NCBI GenBank assembly: GCA_047614125.1
Contig: JBLHHI010000120.1
Coordinates: 1-9,581 of the forward strand
Direction: 5' to 3'
DNA: 9,581 nucleotides
Origin: JBLHHI01 sp047614125
GTDB taxonomy: Bacteria > Bacteroidota > Bacteroidia > NS11-12g > UBA9320
Shown: positions 1-6,175 of the stretch, piece by piece
How the letters are laid out: each line of letters starts with the position of its first letter
Position numbering within the stretch: position 1 is the stretch's first letter
Position numbers and translations under genes: made by a program
The notes under the pieces: generated by a model
What the model was told of the DNA's origin: nothing
What the model saw: the letters and a program-made list of their open reading frames with translations, nothing else
Databases searched by the model: none

Positions 1-1604
1 AAATCTTCATCGGATCGCAATCGCTCAGCCGCTTCATCTTCAAAAACATAGTCGGAGTACCATTCTTTTTGTTGGAGGATGGCATCGAAAAAATTCCAAT
101 TGAAATACGAATCGGGAGCTTCTGGATGCAGAACTTCCAACAAAAACCTTTTGTTAACGTTATTGGCCGGAATGAGATAATCCCCTTTGTGAATCAAGAT
201 TTCTTTCTTGCTTAAAGTAAATCTGGACTTCGAATGTACATAGTGCTTTTCGTATGGTTTGCTGGATGTAGAAAAAGTATCCACCTTAAAAATTATTAAT
301 AAAATGGTTGTATCTCTTTGAAATTCAGTCATTTCCACTCCATTTGATTTCAATCGATCTTCAACATCCACAAAACCACGCTTAAGAACATAATACGATG
401 GAGATGCGGCCCACTTCGTCGGTTTTAAATTTGGGTAATATGATATCTTATTTTCAATGAGCTTTTCTTTGTTATACCACAATCGCATTTCACCGGTTAC
501 TTCGCTGGGTTTGTACTCTGCATGATACCCTGCAAAATGAAAGGCTTGAACTGAGCTTTCATCCAACGCCCAATCCAATGCAAACGAATCTTGCTTCTGA
601 ACGCTTTCTCGATCTATTTTTTTAACGGATGCAACATCACTCCGATTCATCAACCTAATACCTGTTTCCAAAAAGGCCTTGGTAGCCAGAACCCGTTCTT
701 TATAAGGCTTTAACATGTGGGTTTCGGTTATGTAGCCCGGAATTTGCTTTAAGGCTAAAAATCCAGTAGAGTACCGAGGTTGATCGTAAAATGTAGCAAA
801 CCCTTCTTCCGGACTGGTACCATGCACATTTACATACGGCGACATTGGATAACCTCTCTTTCCCATTTCTTTAATTAAAAATGGTGTATAGCTTTTGCGC
901 AAACTGTCTTTTAACCGTCCGCCCATCTTATCTTCTTGAGTGGTTAAATAGGTCATCACATAGGTATAATCCGCACCATTACTCACATGGGTTTCGATGT
1001 ATAAGTCTGGATCAATAAGGGTGATGAGTTCGGCAAAACTTCGTGCATTTTTCGAATCCATTTTAATAAAGTCTCGATTCAAGTCTAAGTTTTGAGCGTT
1101 GCCTCGAAAACCATACTCTTCCGGACCATTTTGGTTGGCACGGGAGTTTGTATTGCGGTTGAGCGTTCCACCAATATTGTAAAATGGAATGATTACGACT
1201 ACGGTATTTTTCATTCGCTTGTGGAAGTTAGAATCCTCCAAAAGTTCGGAGGCCATAAGCATCGATGCATCTACCCCATCCGGCTCTCCTGGGTGGATGG
1301 CATTGTTGATGAGCAGCAATTGTTTTTGTCGTAATTCATAACCTTCTACTTTACGCGGCCTGTCCAAATCAATGATAACCACATGCAACGGCAATCCAGC
1401 ATCGGTGGTTCCAATCTCCTGTAAATCAACCTCTTGGTAAAACTTAGCAAAGTCCGTCCAAAACTGCATTCCCTCTTCATAGGTTGGAGTTTGATTGCCA
1501 TTCGATGTTAGAAAAGGAGGCACAGGTGGACTGCCCTTTTCAGACAGCGTACACGAGGTATATCCAACGAAAACAAGGAAGTAAAAGAGAACCAATTTAT
1601 GCAT
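1..1604 (-). CDS. M14 family zinc carboxypeptidase, lipoprotein (3' end outside window)
   Basis: An uninterrupted minus-strand frame of 534 codons runs off the window at its C-terminus, so the last few dozen residues are probably missing. Residues 1-18 form a short signal peptide ending in YTSC, a lipobox-like site with Cys18 as the lipidated residue; the mature protein would be anchored to a membrane, facing the periplasm or outside. The M14 metallopeptidase motifs appear in order: HPGEPDG (zinc ligands His104 and Glu107), NLDLNRDF (Asn176-Arg177, the substrate-carboxylate motif), ETHVSNGADY (third zinc ligand His206) and ITETHMLKPY (probable catalytic Glu294). All catalytic positions are intact, so it should be an active exopeptidase trimming peptides or a peptide-modified polymer; the substrate cannot be read from sequence. 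The ATG at 1604 is chosen because it immediately precedes the signal peptide. No Shine-Dalgarno is visible. Family is confident, specificity unknown. Confidence 0.9.
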   Translation of the reverse strand, partial: MHKLVLFYFLVFVGYTSCTLSEKGSPPVPPFLTSNGNQTPTYEEGMQFWTDFAKFYQEVDLQEIGTTDAGLPLHVVIIDLDRPRKVEGYELRQKQLLLINNAIHPGEPDGVDASMLMASELLEDSNFHKRMKNTVVVIIPFYNIGGTLNRNTNSRANQNGPEEYGFRGNAQNLDLNRDFIKMDSKNARSFAELITLIDPDLYIETHVSNGADYTYVMTYLTTQEDKMGGRLKDSLRKSYTPFLIKEMGKRGYPMSPYVNVHGTSPEEGFATFYDQPRYSTGFLALKQIPGYITETHMLKPYKERVLATKAFLETGIRLMNRSDVASVKKIDRESVQKQDSFALDWALDESSVQAFHFAGYHAEYKPSEVTGEMRLWYNKEKLIENKISYYPNLKPTKWAASPSYYVLKRGFVDVEDRLKSNGVEMTEFQRDTTILLIIFKVDTFSTSSKPYEKHYVHSKSRFTLSKKEILIHKGDYLIPANNVNKRFLLEVLHPEAPDSYFNWNFFDAILQQKEWYSDYVFEDEAAERLRSDED

Positions 1605-1617
1605 CCAACGAAAATAG

Positions 1618-1705
1618 GGAATGTTCAATTTGGAATATTCAATTTTGAATGTTGAATTATGAATTATGAATTGAATTTGTGCATCGTTCGAACCGGAGAT
1701 ATCGT
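1618..1705. repeat. AT-rich intergenic repeat, direct copy A
   Basis: The element begins GGAATGTTCAAT, continues with several TGAATT/ATGAATT words, and ends in a less AT-rich 25-bp tail (1681-1705) containing TTCGAACCGGAGA. Copy B at 1780-1852 has the same order of parts, and the tails match at 22 of 25 positions. It lies just upstream of the M14 peptidase start. Phased TGAATT words of this sort are common between genes in Bacteroidota; the conserved tail is what makes this a defined repeat rather than only AT-rich sequence. Confidence 0.7.
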
Positions 1706-1779
1706 ACTCTAATATTGAGCAACCAATGAATGGAATGTTGAATTCGTTTTATCATTGTGATAATTCAAATAGGCAGACA

Positions 1780-1852
1780 GGAATGTTCAATTTTGAATGT
1801 TGAATTTTAAATTTTGAATTGATTTGGGCATCATTCGAACCGGAGACGTCGT
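1780..1852. repeat. AT-rich intergenic repeat, direct copy B
   Basis: This is the second copy of the element at 1618-1705: GGAATGTTCAATTTTGAATG, more TGAATT words, then the tail at 1828-1852. The tail differs from copy A at three positions, including TA to CG just before the final TCGT. The copies are about 75 bp apart. The copy is shorter than A because it has fewer ATGAATT words, as expected from slippage. Confidence 0.7.
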
Positions 1853-1933
1853 CTTCAAATGTTTAGAAACAACTGGTTGTACTTGACCTAAACACTAATT
1901 TAATCTCGATGCCGCTACTTTTAACAATTTTAT

Positions 1934-1987
1934 CATTCAACATCCAAAATTCATAATTCACCATTCAAAATTTATAATTCAAAATTT
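1934..1987. repeat. Inverted AT-rich arm of the intergenic repeat
   Basis: A run of ATTCAACATCC, AAAATTCATAATTC and CCATTCAAAATTT words is the reverse complement, imperfectly, of the TGAATT part of copies A and B. It has no TTCGAACCGG tail. With copy A or B it could form a long AT-rich hairpin enclosing roughly 80-230 bp. It ends 17 bp before the DUF2797 start codon, so it sits where a leader or promoter would be expected. Confidence 0.55.
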
Positions 1988-2004
1988 AATCTTTGCTTTG
2001 CAAA

Positions 2005-2817
2005 ATGCGTATCGAAGGAAATATTCGAAAAATGAAGGTTGCCCAAGGCGAAACGGTTCAGTATGGATTGCGGCTCTTTGATATTTTGGATCCGACCCAC
2101 CCCATTCCGTTGAACGAAGCTGTTGGCAAAGAGATCAAGATCGAATTCTTGCATGCCATCCATTGCACCGTAACGGGTAAGAAGATTAAAAAGACTTTTG
2201 GGGATGGCATGAGCTATGATGCCTTTATGAATGCTCCAGAAGCGAGTCCCAGTATTATCCGGCCCGAGCTTAGTCGAATTCATGAGGGTGTTGCCTTGCG
2301 CGACTTTGAATGGGAAATGAAAAACCACATGACACCACATACGGTGTATTTGGCACAAACTGCTGGGGTTAAAGTTGGTGTTACTCGAAATACGCAGATC
2401 CCAACACGCTGGATGGATCAAGGTGCGGTTCAAGCAATCATTTTAGCCACTACGCCATATCGGCAAGTGGCCGGCTTAATTGAGGTTGCCTTAAAAGATC
2501 ACATTTCCGACAAAACCGCTTGGCAACGAATGCTTAAAGGAGAATTTGATGAAGCTGATTTACAGCAAGTTAAAGATGATATTTCGCAATATGTTCCAGA
2601 TCATTTAAATCAATACATCAATCCAGATAAACACATCGAAAGCTTCAAATATCCCATTCTAGCCAATCCCAAAACGGTTAAAAGCATTAAGTTGGATAAG
2701 GTACCGTATATGGAGAAAAAGCTCATGGGCATTAAAGGTCAGTATCTCATTTTTGATGATTGTACGGTGATGAATATGCGCAGTCATTCTGGGTATCGGG
2801 TGGTAGTGGAATGGTAA
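2005..2817 (+). CDS. DUF2797 family protein with degenerate zinc-site cysteines
   Basis: A 270-residue cytosolic protein without signal peptide or membrane segment. It matches the DUF2797 family as I remember it: the N-terminal pattern GNIRKMK...VQYGLRLFD, the core HTVYLAQTAGVKVGVTR followed by IPTRWMDQGA, the helix VAGLIEVALKDHISDKTAW, and the C-terminal GIKGQYLIFDD. The molecular function of DUF2797 is not established. Relatives usually carry a CxxCG pair and a GFCxxCF pair, likely a small zinc site. Here only the first cysteine remains (Cys54); the other three positions read Thr57, Ser70 and Ala73, while the rest of the protein is well conserved. The frame is also open from a TTG at 1993, but ATG 2005 gives the family's normal N-terminus. 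The gene stands alone, convergent with the arylsulfotransferase-like gene, and follows a repeat-rich spacer. Confidence 0.87.
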   Translation: MRIEGNIRKMKVAQGETVQYGLRLFDILDPTHPIPLNEAVGKEIKIEFLHAIHCTVTGKKIKKTFGDGMSYDAFMNAPEASPSIIRPELSRIHEGVALRDFEWEMKNHMTPHTVYLAQTAGVKVGVTRNTQIPTRWMDQGAVQAIILATTPYRQVAGLIEVALKDHISDKTAWQRMLKGEFDEADLQQVKDDISQYVPDHLNQYINPDKHIESFKYPILANPKTVKSIKLDKVPYMEKKLMGIKGQYLIFDDCTVMNMRSHSGYRVVVEW

Positions 2818-2852
2818 AAAAAATGGATGATGCTCCAAAGAACACCATCCAT
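2816..2852 (-). terminator. Intrinsic terminator of the arylsulfotransferase-like gene
   Basis: Read on the minus strand, ATGGATGGTG (2852-2843) pairs with CATCATCCAT (2832-2823) as a 10-bp stem with one G-U wobble and a 10-nt loop, followed directly by a T-run (2823-2816). It lies 25 bp past the stop of the minus-strand gene. On the plus strand the wobble becomes an A-C mismatch and there is no T-run after the stem, so it is directional. The T-run overlaps the TAA stop of the convergent DUF2797 gene. Confidence 0.72.
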
Positions 2853-2876
2853 CCCATAAGAGTTATTAATCTCTCA

Positions 2877-4565
2877 CTACCGTTTCACCAATCGAGATTG
2901 CCCAAGAAAATGATCTTGGTTGTTATATAATCGTACAATATAAATTCCGGCGGCTAAATCTTGTAAATTAACCTGACTCTGAGCCGGGTTCAATTCAACA
3001 TCTCGTACTTCAATTCCCATCGTATTCGTTAAGACCAAATGCGAGGCATTATTGGTTGCCTCTGAAATGCCAATGTTAAGTTCGTTAACACATGGGTTTG
3101 GATAAACATTGAGGTTGTAGGCCATTTCAAAAATTGAATTAGAACCGCCTGTTGTATCCTGTCCAACATTCTTACCGGTTGTATCATCACAATGTATTGG
3201 TAGAGCATTCAATTCCAAACGCGCTCCTTCCTTAATGTTTTTGCTCTGAAATGCCGCACTGTTGGCCGCATATTTATATCCTCTAAAAACGTTTATGCCA
3301 ATGGGAACAGCGCCTTGTTCAAGGGCTCCTTTATTGTTAATTGGATTTACATAGCTCCATGTAATCTTTTGATTTTGATCCAATTCAAAGATGTGTCCTT
3401 TCGTGCTTTCCGTTATGAGCAAATGGCCGTTTGATAGGGGTTGTACAGCCGACATATTCACACTGTAAAAATCGGTTTGATTTGGCGCGGTATACGTCCA
3501 ATCGTAGCCAGCAGGACCAAAAGGTTTGTTGGTTTGTAGAAGATAACTTCCTGGCCCATCCACCACGGGAGCAAAACGATCTATGGAAGAATACTTTCGT
3601 GCGCCACCATTATTAAAAAAGATAATTTGACCCGCATTGGCAAAGCCTTTTTTAATCCATTGTGCATCGTGTTGCTTAAAACTCACTTGATCTATGGCAC
3701 CACCCCGACCATAGATTTGTGGATTTCCGTATCGGAAAAGTATGTCGCCACCCTTATTTTGCTTTCCGCCAAAGTGCCCGCTGCTTTGTGCTTGCGTTGT
3801 GCTGTGATCAATGATGTAGATCTCACTTAAACCGTGACAACTCACCATAATTTGATCTAAATCGGCATTGTAATCGATTGAATTAAAGTGCAGCCAATCT
3901 TGTAAGTTACTGATTATATGCGAGTTAAAATCAATCAATTCAGGATGTTCGGATATTTCACCGTAGTTTATCTTTGTTTTGTCTGCATCTTGAACGATGT
4001 GACTGAGCGTGTTCCATTTCCAAACAATCGCGGCTCCGCTATCCGCTTCAGGCTTTAATTCCCAGATGGATTCTTGCCAAACATCTTCGGGTAAACCATC
4101 CAATTGTTTTCCATTGTCTAAGGCAATTTGATTGGGAACCAATTCCCAGATAAGCACCAAAATATTGCCATTTGGCATTATTTTAAAATCGTGGTGTTGT
4201 GAAAAAGTATCTGAATACAAGTCCATGGACCAAACCAATTCTCCTTCCCAGTTGTATTCTTCCAATCTTCCGCCGTTTCCTCCTGCAAGGTTAAATGGGT
4301 TTTCAACATGAACCGAACGCAACAAATTTCCATTCGATTTTAAAATTGTATTTGCCCCAGGTGTTGCACTCGTTTTCCATGTATTTACAACATGTCCACA
4401 ATTATTCAACAAATGCACATCCGAACTTGCGAATGGAGGCATTAAGGTATATCCGTCAATCGACGTACTGTCGTAATGAAAGAGTCCGAGGGTTTGTTGC
4501 CCAAAGGCAACCGAAGAAAGAAAAAAACCAACAAAATAGAAGAGGAATCGAGAATACATTTTCAC
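2877..4565 (-). CDS. Secreted arylsulfotransferase (ASST)-like protein with T9SS sorting domain
   Basis: A 562-residue exported protein. Residues 1-22 are a signal peptide ending AFG; residues ~30-460 are an ASST-type beta-propeller; residues ~478-562 are a type IX secretion C-terminal sorting domain (YPNP at 488-491, then GIYIVRL and a final LVKR). ASST enzymes move a sulfuryl group from a phenolic sulfate to a phenol through a sulfohistidine, without PAPS. Likely active-site matches are His124/His125 (HHDF), DWLHFNS with His226 and Asn228, and KQHDAQW with His299. The position 18 residues after His226, where E. coli AssT has Arg374, is His244; from memory this His is usual in the Bacteroidota/Planctomycetes branch, so sulfotransfer activity is not certain. 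WNTLSHIV and GGDILFRYGNP are other recognisable family segments. It is transcribed alone, with a terminator at 2816-2852. T9SS export implies a surface-bound or released product. Confidence 0.88.
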   Translation of the reverse strand: MKMYSRFLFYFVGFFLSSVAFGQQTLGLFHYDSTSIDGYTLMPPFASSDVHLLNNCGHVVNTWKTSATPGANTILKSNGNLLRSVHVENPFNLAGGNGGRLEEYNWEGELVWSMDLYSDTFSQHHDFKIMPNGNILVLIWELVPNQIALDNGKQLDGLPEDVWQESIWELKPEADSGAAIVWKWNTLSHIVQDADKTKINYGEISEHPELIDFNSHIISNLQDWLHFNSIDYNADLDQIMVSCHGLSEIYIIDHSTTQAQSSGHFGGKQNKGGDILFRYGNPQIYGRGGAIDQVSFKQHDAQWIKKGFANAGQIIFFNNGGARKYSSIDRFAPVVDGPGSYLLQTNKPFGPAGYDWTYTAPNQTDFYSVNMSAVQPLSNGHLLITESTKGHIFELDQNQKITWSYVNPINNKGALEQGAVPIGINVFRGYKYAANSAAFQSKNIKEGARLELNALPIHCDDTTGKNVGQDTTGGSNSIFEMAYNLNVYPNPCVNELNIGISEATNNASHLVLTNTMGIEVRDVELNPAQSQVNLQDLAAGIYIVRLYNNQDHFLGQSRLVKR

Positions 4566-4853
4566 ATTTATATCATTAGGTACGATAAAAATGAAACGTA
4601 AACGAGAGGTAGATGTATTTAGTACACTATGGGACGATTGCTTTCCAGAAAATTGTCGTTTATAGTGTCAAAAACAACATAAACAACTAGATATGAGCAA
4701 CATAGAATGCTAAAACTTTTTTTGCATTTTTCTCAATGAGCAGAAAATTTGGTGTCGGATTTGAATTTTAGTTTCAAGTTGACCCAAAATCCGTCCAACT
4801 TACTTTGGCTTTTATATCAATGAAAAATTGTAGAACTAGGGTCATTGAAAAAA
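4566..4853. other. Intergenic spacer upstream of the ASST-like gene
   Basis: This stretch is AT-rich and holds no supported gene on either strand. It should contain the minus-strand promoter of the ASST-like gene, but I find no clean TTG / TAnnTTTG pair. Two weak inverted repeats are present: ACACTAT/ATAGTGT (4624-4630 with 4662-4668) with a second ACGA/TCGT pairing inside, and CGGATTT/AAATCCG (4756-4762 with 4787-4793). Either could be an operator or chance in AT-rich DNA. Confidence 0.5.
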
Positions 4854-4909
4854 TGAGCTGTTCCTTTTAATCGGTAAAACGGTTTTTTCAATATCGATTT
4901 AGCAGCTCA
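4848..4909 (-). terminator. Probable intrinsic terminator of the Cys-His lipoprotein gene
   Basis: On the minus strand TGAGCTG (4909-4903) pairs with CAGCTCA (4860-4854), followed at once by six T (4853-4848). The 42-nt loop contains a nested AATCG/CGATT pairing (4899-4895 with 4873-4869). The ascending arm includes the TGA stop codon of the lipoprotein gene, so translation to the stop would compete with folding. The large loop makes it weaker than the terminator at 2816-2852. Confidence 0.5.
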
Positions 4910-5716
4910 ATTAAGCCACATACGCAAAAGCTTTTCGCTCCCGCTCAAACTTCCAATATAATATCGCTGTGAATATTGGATGGGAAGCGATGCCAGCAAG
5001 CGTTCTTTCATCACTCCCGCCCGATCAATGTAACTGGAATGAATGAAGTAACTAAGACCATTTCTGCGAACAATGAAGCCTACGTGATTGTCGAGCCCAA
5101 TGATATATACCTCGTTATCAGGGCGTTGCGCCACAAAATGATCCAGGTCATTCACATCATTAAACCACTTCGTACTCGATGAATCGCAAAGTTCGCGAAC
5201 AATTTCAGAGGCCGCCTTTTGTGCTACTTTGTATCGGTTAATATCAATGCCCATGTCGCGAACAGTTGTGCTTACAAAATACCCGCAAGCAACATCCCCT
5301 TTGCGCGGAACGGCAGTATATCCGTTAAAATCCCAGGTGGTACCATACCAATACGTAAAAATGGAATCAACCAACCAGGTTTCGAAGCTTTGTTTTGTTA
5401 TTGACAAACTCTCTGAACTTGAGGTTCGCAGATTTTGTTTGCTTTTAGTGATGGATCCTTTTAATCGAAGATATCGCTGGTTGTGCTTGGCATTGGTGCT
5501 GTAAGTTGCCTGCGGTTGTTGACTTGCTGGTGGTTTTGCTGCTTTGTTGTTTGGAGGAAGATCCTTCAGGTCGTTGATTTGGTTTGTAGTTTGGACCGAA
5601 TCATTGGCAACCGGCTCAGCATTTGATAATTGCTTCACCGCTTTCTTTTGGCAGGAAAGTGCAAGGGTTATCGTCAGAAGAAACAGGATGGTGGTTTTTG
5701 AATCTGTGAGCGTCAT
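4907..5716 (-). CDS. Lipoprotein with predicted Cys-His peptidase (NlpC/P60- or papain-like) domain
   Basis: A 269-residue protein with a hydrophobic signal segment (residues ~9-21) ending LALSC, so Cys22 is the probable lipid-modified residue. Residues ~23-110 are a low-complexity linker rich in Gln, Asn, Ser, Lys and Pro. The globular part (~111-269) contains GDVACGYFVS (Cys144 at the start of a helix), then DNHVGFIV (His211) and YFIHSSY (His226/Ser227). A Cys at a helix start followed by a His on a strand is the pattern of NlpC/P60, CHAP and papain-like hydrolases, with His226 or a nearby polar residue as a possible third member. I recall similar unnamed proteins in Bacteroidota but no named family, so the activity (peptidoglycan or peptide hydrolysis) is inference. 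The ATG at 5716 directly precedes the signal peptide. The gene is transcribed alone, divergent from the sigma factor, and ends in a terminator overlapping its stop. Confidence 0.75.
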   Translation of the reverse strand: MTLTDSKTTILFLLTITLALSCQKKAVKQLSNAEPVANDSVQTTNQINDLKDLPPNNKAAKPPASQQPQATYSTNAKHNQRYLRLKGSITKSKQNLRTSSSESLSITKQSFETWLVDSIFTYWYGTTWDFNGYTAVPRKGDVACGYFVSTTVRDMGIDINRYKVAQKAASEIVRELCDSSSTKWFNDVNDLDHFVAQRPDNEVYIIGLDNHVGFIVRRNGLSYFIHSSYIDRAGVMKERLLASLPIQYSQRYYIGSLSGSEKLLRMWLN

Positions 5717-5827
5717 TTAATGATGTTTCAAATAGAATGTGTTTGGGTGAAATAAATTTTATTGGTTTGATCAAGACCTATTTCATAGTTTATTCCAGCC
5801 TTTAGTTCTTCAGTGCAAATTCTAGAA

Positions 5828-5884
5828 CCTATAAGAACATATCAGGAGTTTGTTGACCTAAGAAAACATATAAGGGCATATAAG
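5828..5884. repeat. Cluster of CATATAAG-like octamers in 10-bp phase
   Basis: CCTATAAG (5828), CATATCAG (5838), CATATAAG (5867) and CATATAAG (5877) recur, with starts 10 bp apart within each pair and 39 bp between the second and third; CCTAAG lies between them at 5857. A further exact CATATAAG is at 6017-6024. Ten-base spacing puts the copies on one face of the helix. They lie about 110-160 bp upstream of the lipoprotein gene start and 290-340 bp upstream of the sigma gene. They may be protein-binding sites or a degenerate intergenic repeat; I cannot tell which. Confidence 0.45.
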
Positions 5885-5982
5885 AGATGTAAATGCAATG
5901 ACAAGCTCAATATCAAATTCAATTAAAGGTTCAAATTAACATTTGCTAGGCCTCTTCATAATTGTGACCGCCAAAATCTTGT

Positions 5983-6101
5983 TACTCATTACTTACCACT
6001 TGATACTTTTTCAAACCATATAAGAAGGAAATGTAAAGGCTACTAAAGCTAAAAAGTTACAACCTACAATCTATTCATCTTGATACTCATTATTTGATAC
6101 T
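5983..6101. repeat. TTGATACT / TACTCATTA short repeats upstream of the sigma gene
   Basis: The octamer TTGATACT occurs three times, at 6000-6007, 6080-6087 and 6094-6101, and TACTCATTA twice, at 5983-5991 and 6084-6092. The blocks around 5983-6007 and 6080-6101 resemble each other as partial duplications. The last two TTGATACT copies are 14 bp apart and lie within the candidate sigma-operon promoter, one copy supplying its TTG element. They could be operator sites or drifting intergenic repeats. Confidence 0.5.
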
Positions 6102-6111
6102 TATATCTTTA
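6080..6111 (+). promoter_or_regulatory. Candidate Bacteroidota-type promoter of the sigma/VWA operon
   Basis: TTG at 6080-6082 and TATCTTTA at 6104-6111 fit the Bacteroidota housekeeping pattern TTG, 17-23 bp, TAnnTTTG, with a 21-bp gap and one mismatch (final A instead of G). Transcription would start near 6118, about 54 nt before the sigma start codon. The TTG lies inside a TTGATACT repeat. The AT-rich context makes chance matches likely, so confidence is modest. Confidence 0.38.
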
Positions 6112-6121
6112 TTTAAAAAAA

Positions 6122-6175
6122 ATGCGTAACTCGTACAACGAAATGCCTTTTCCTCTCCCCTTTAGTACAGCATGA
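6122..6175 (+). CDS. Candidate 17-codon leader peptide upstream of the sigma gene
   Basis: ATG at 6122 opens a frame encoding MRNSYNEMPFPLPFSTA and ends at TGA 6173-6175, which overlaps the ATG of the sigma gene at 6172 (ATGA). It lies a few bases after the predicted transcription start. The same ATGA arrangement joins the sigma gene to the VWA gene, so the three frames could be translationally coupled. There is no Shine-Dalgarno before it, the peptide resembles nothing I know, and a 17-codon frame can arise by chance. It may simply be untranslated leader. Confidence 0.25.
   Translation: MRNSYNEMPFPLPFSTA

Noticed and set aside
1609..1616. TATTTTCG on the minus strand as a -7 element for the M14 peptidase gene
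   Set aside because: It lies so close to the start codon that transcription would begin at or within the ATG.
1681..1705. TTCGAAC in the repeat tail resembles a tRNA T-loop on the minus strand
   Set aside because: The flanking bases do not pair as a T-stem, and no acceptor, D or anticodon arm is present.
1883..1923. TTG (1883) and TACTTTTA (1916) as a promoter for the DUF2797 gene
   Set aside because: The gap of 30 bp is too long for the Bacteroidota promoter pattern, and the -7 match is imperfect.
1972..2433. A 153-codon open frame on the minus strand, antisense to the DUF2797 gene
   Set aside because: The plus-strand frame encodes a recognisable conserved protein. The antisense translation has no recognisable motifs and is an open-frame shadow.
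4624..4668. Imperfect inverted repeat ACACTAT/ATAGTGT as an operator or structured RNA
   Set aside because: Only 7 bp plus a 4-bp inner match with unequal internal loops, in AT-rich DNA; not enough to call as a separate element.
4756..4793. CGGATTT/AAATCCG inverted repeat as a terminator
   Set aside because: A 7-bp stem with a 24-nt loop and no T-run on either strand.
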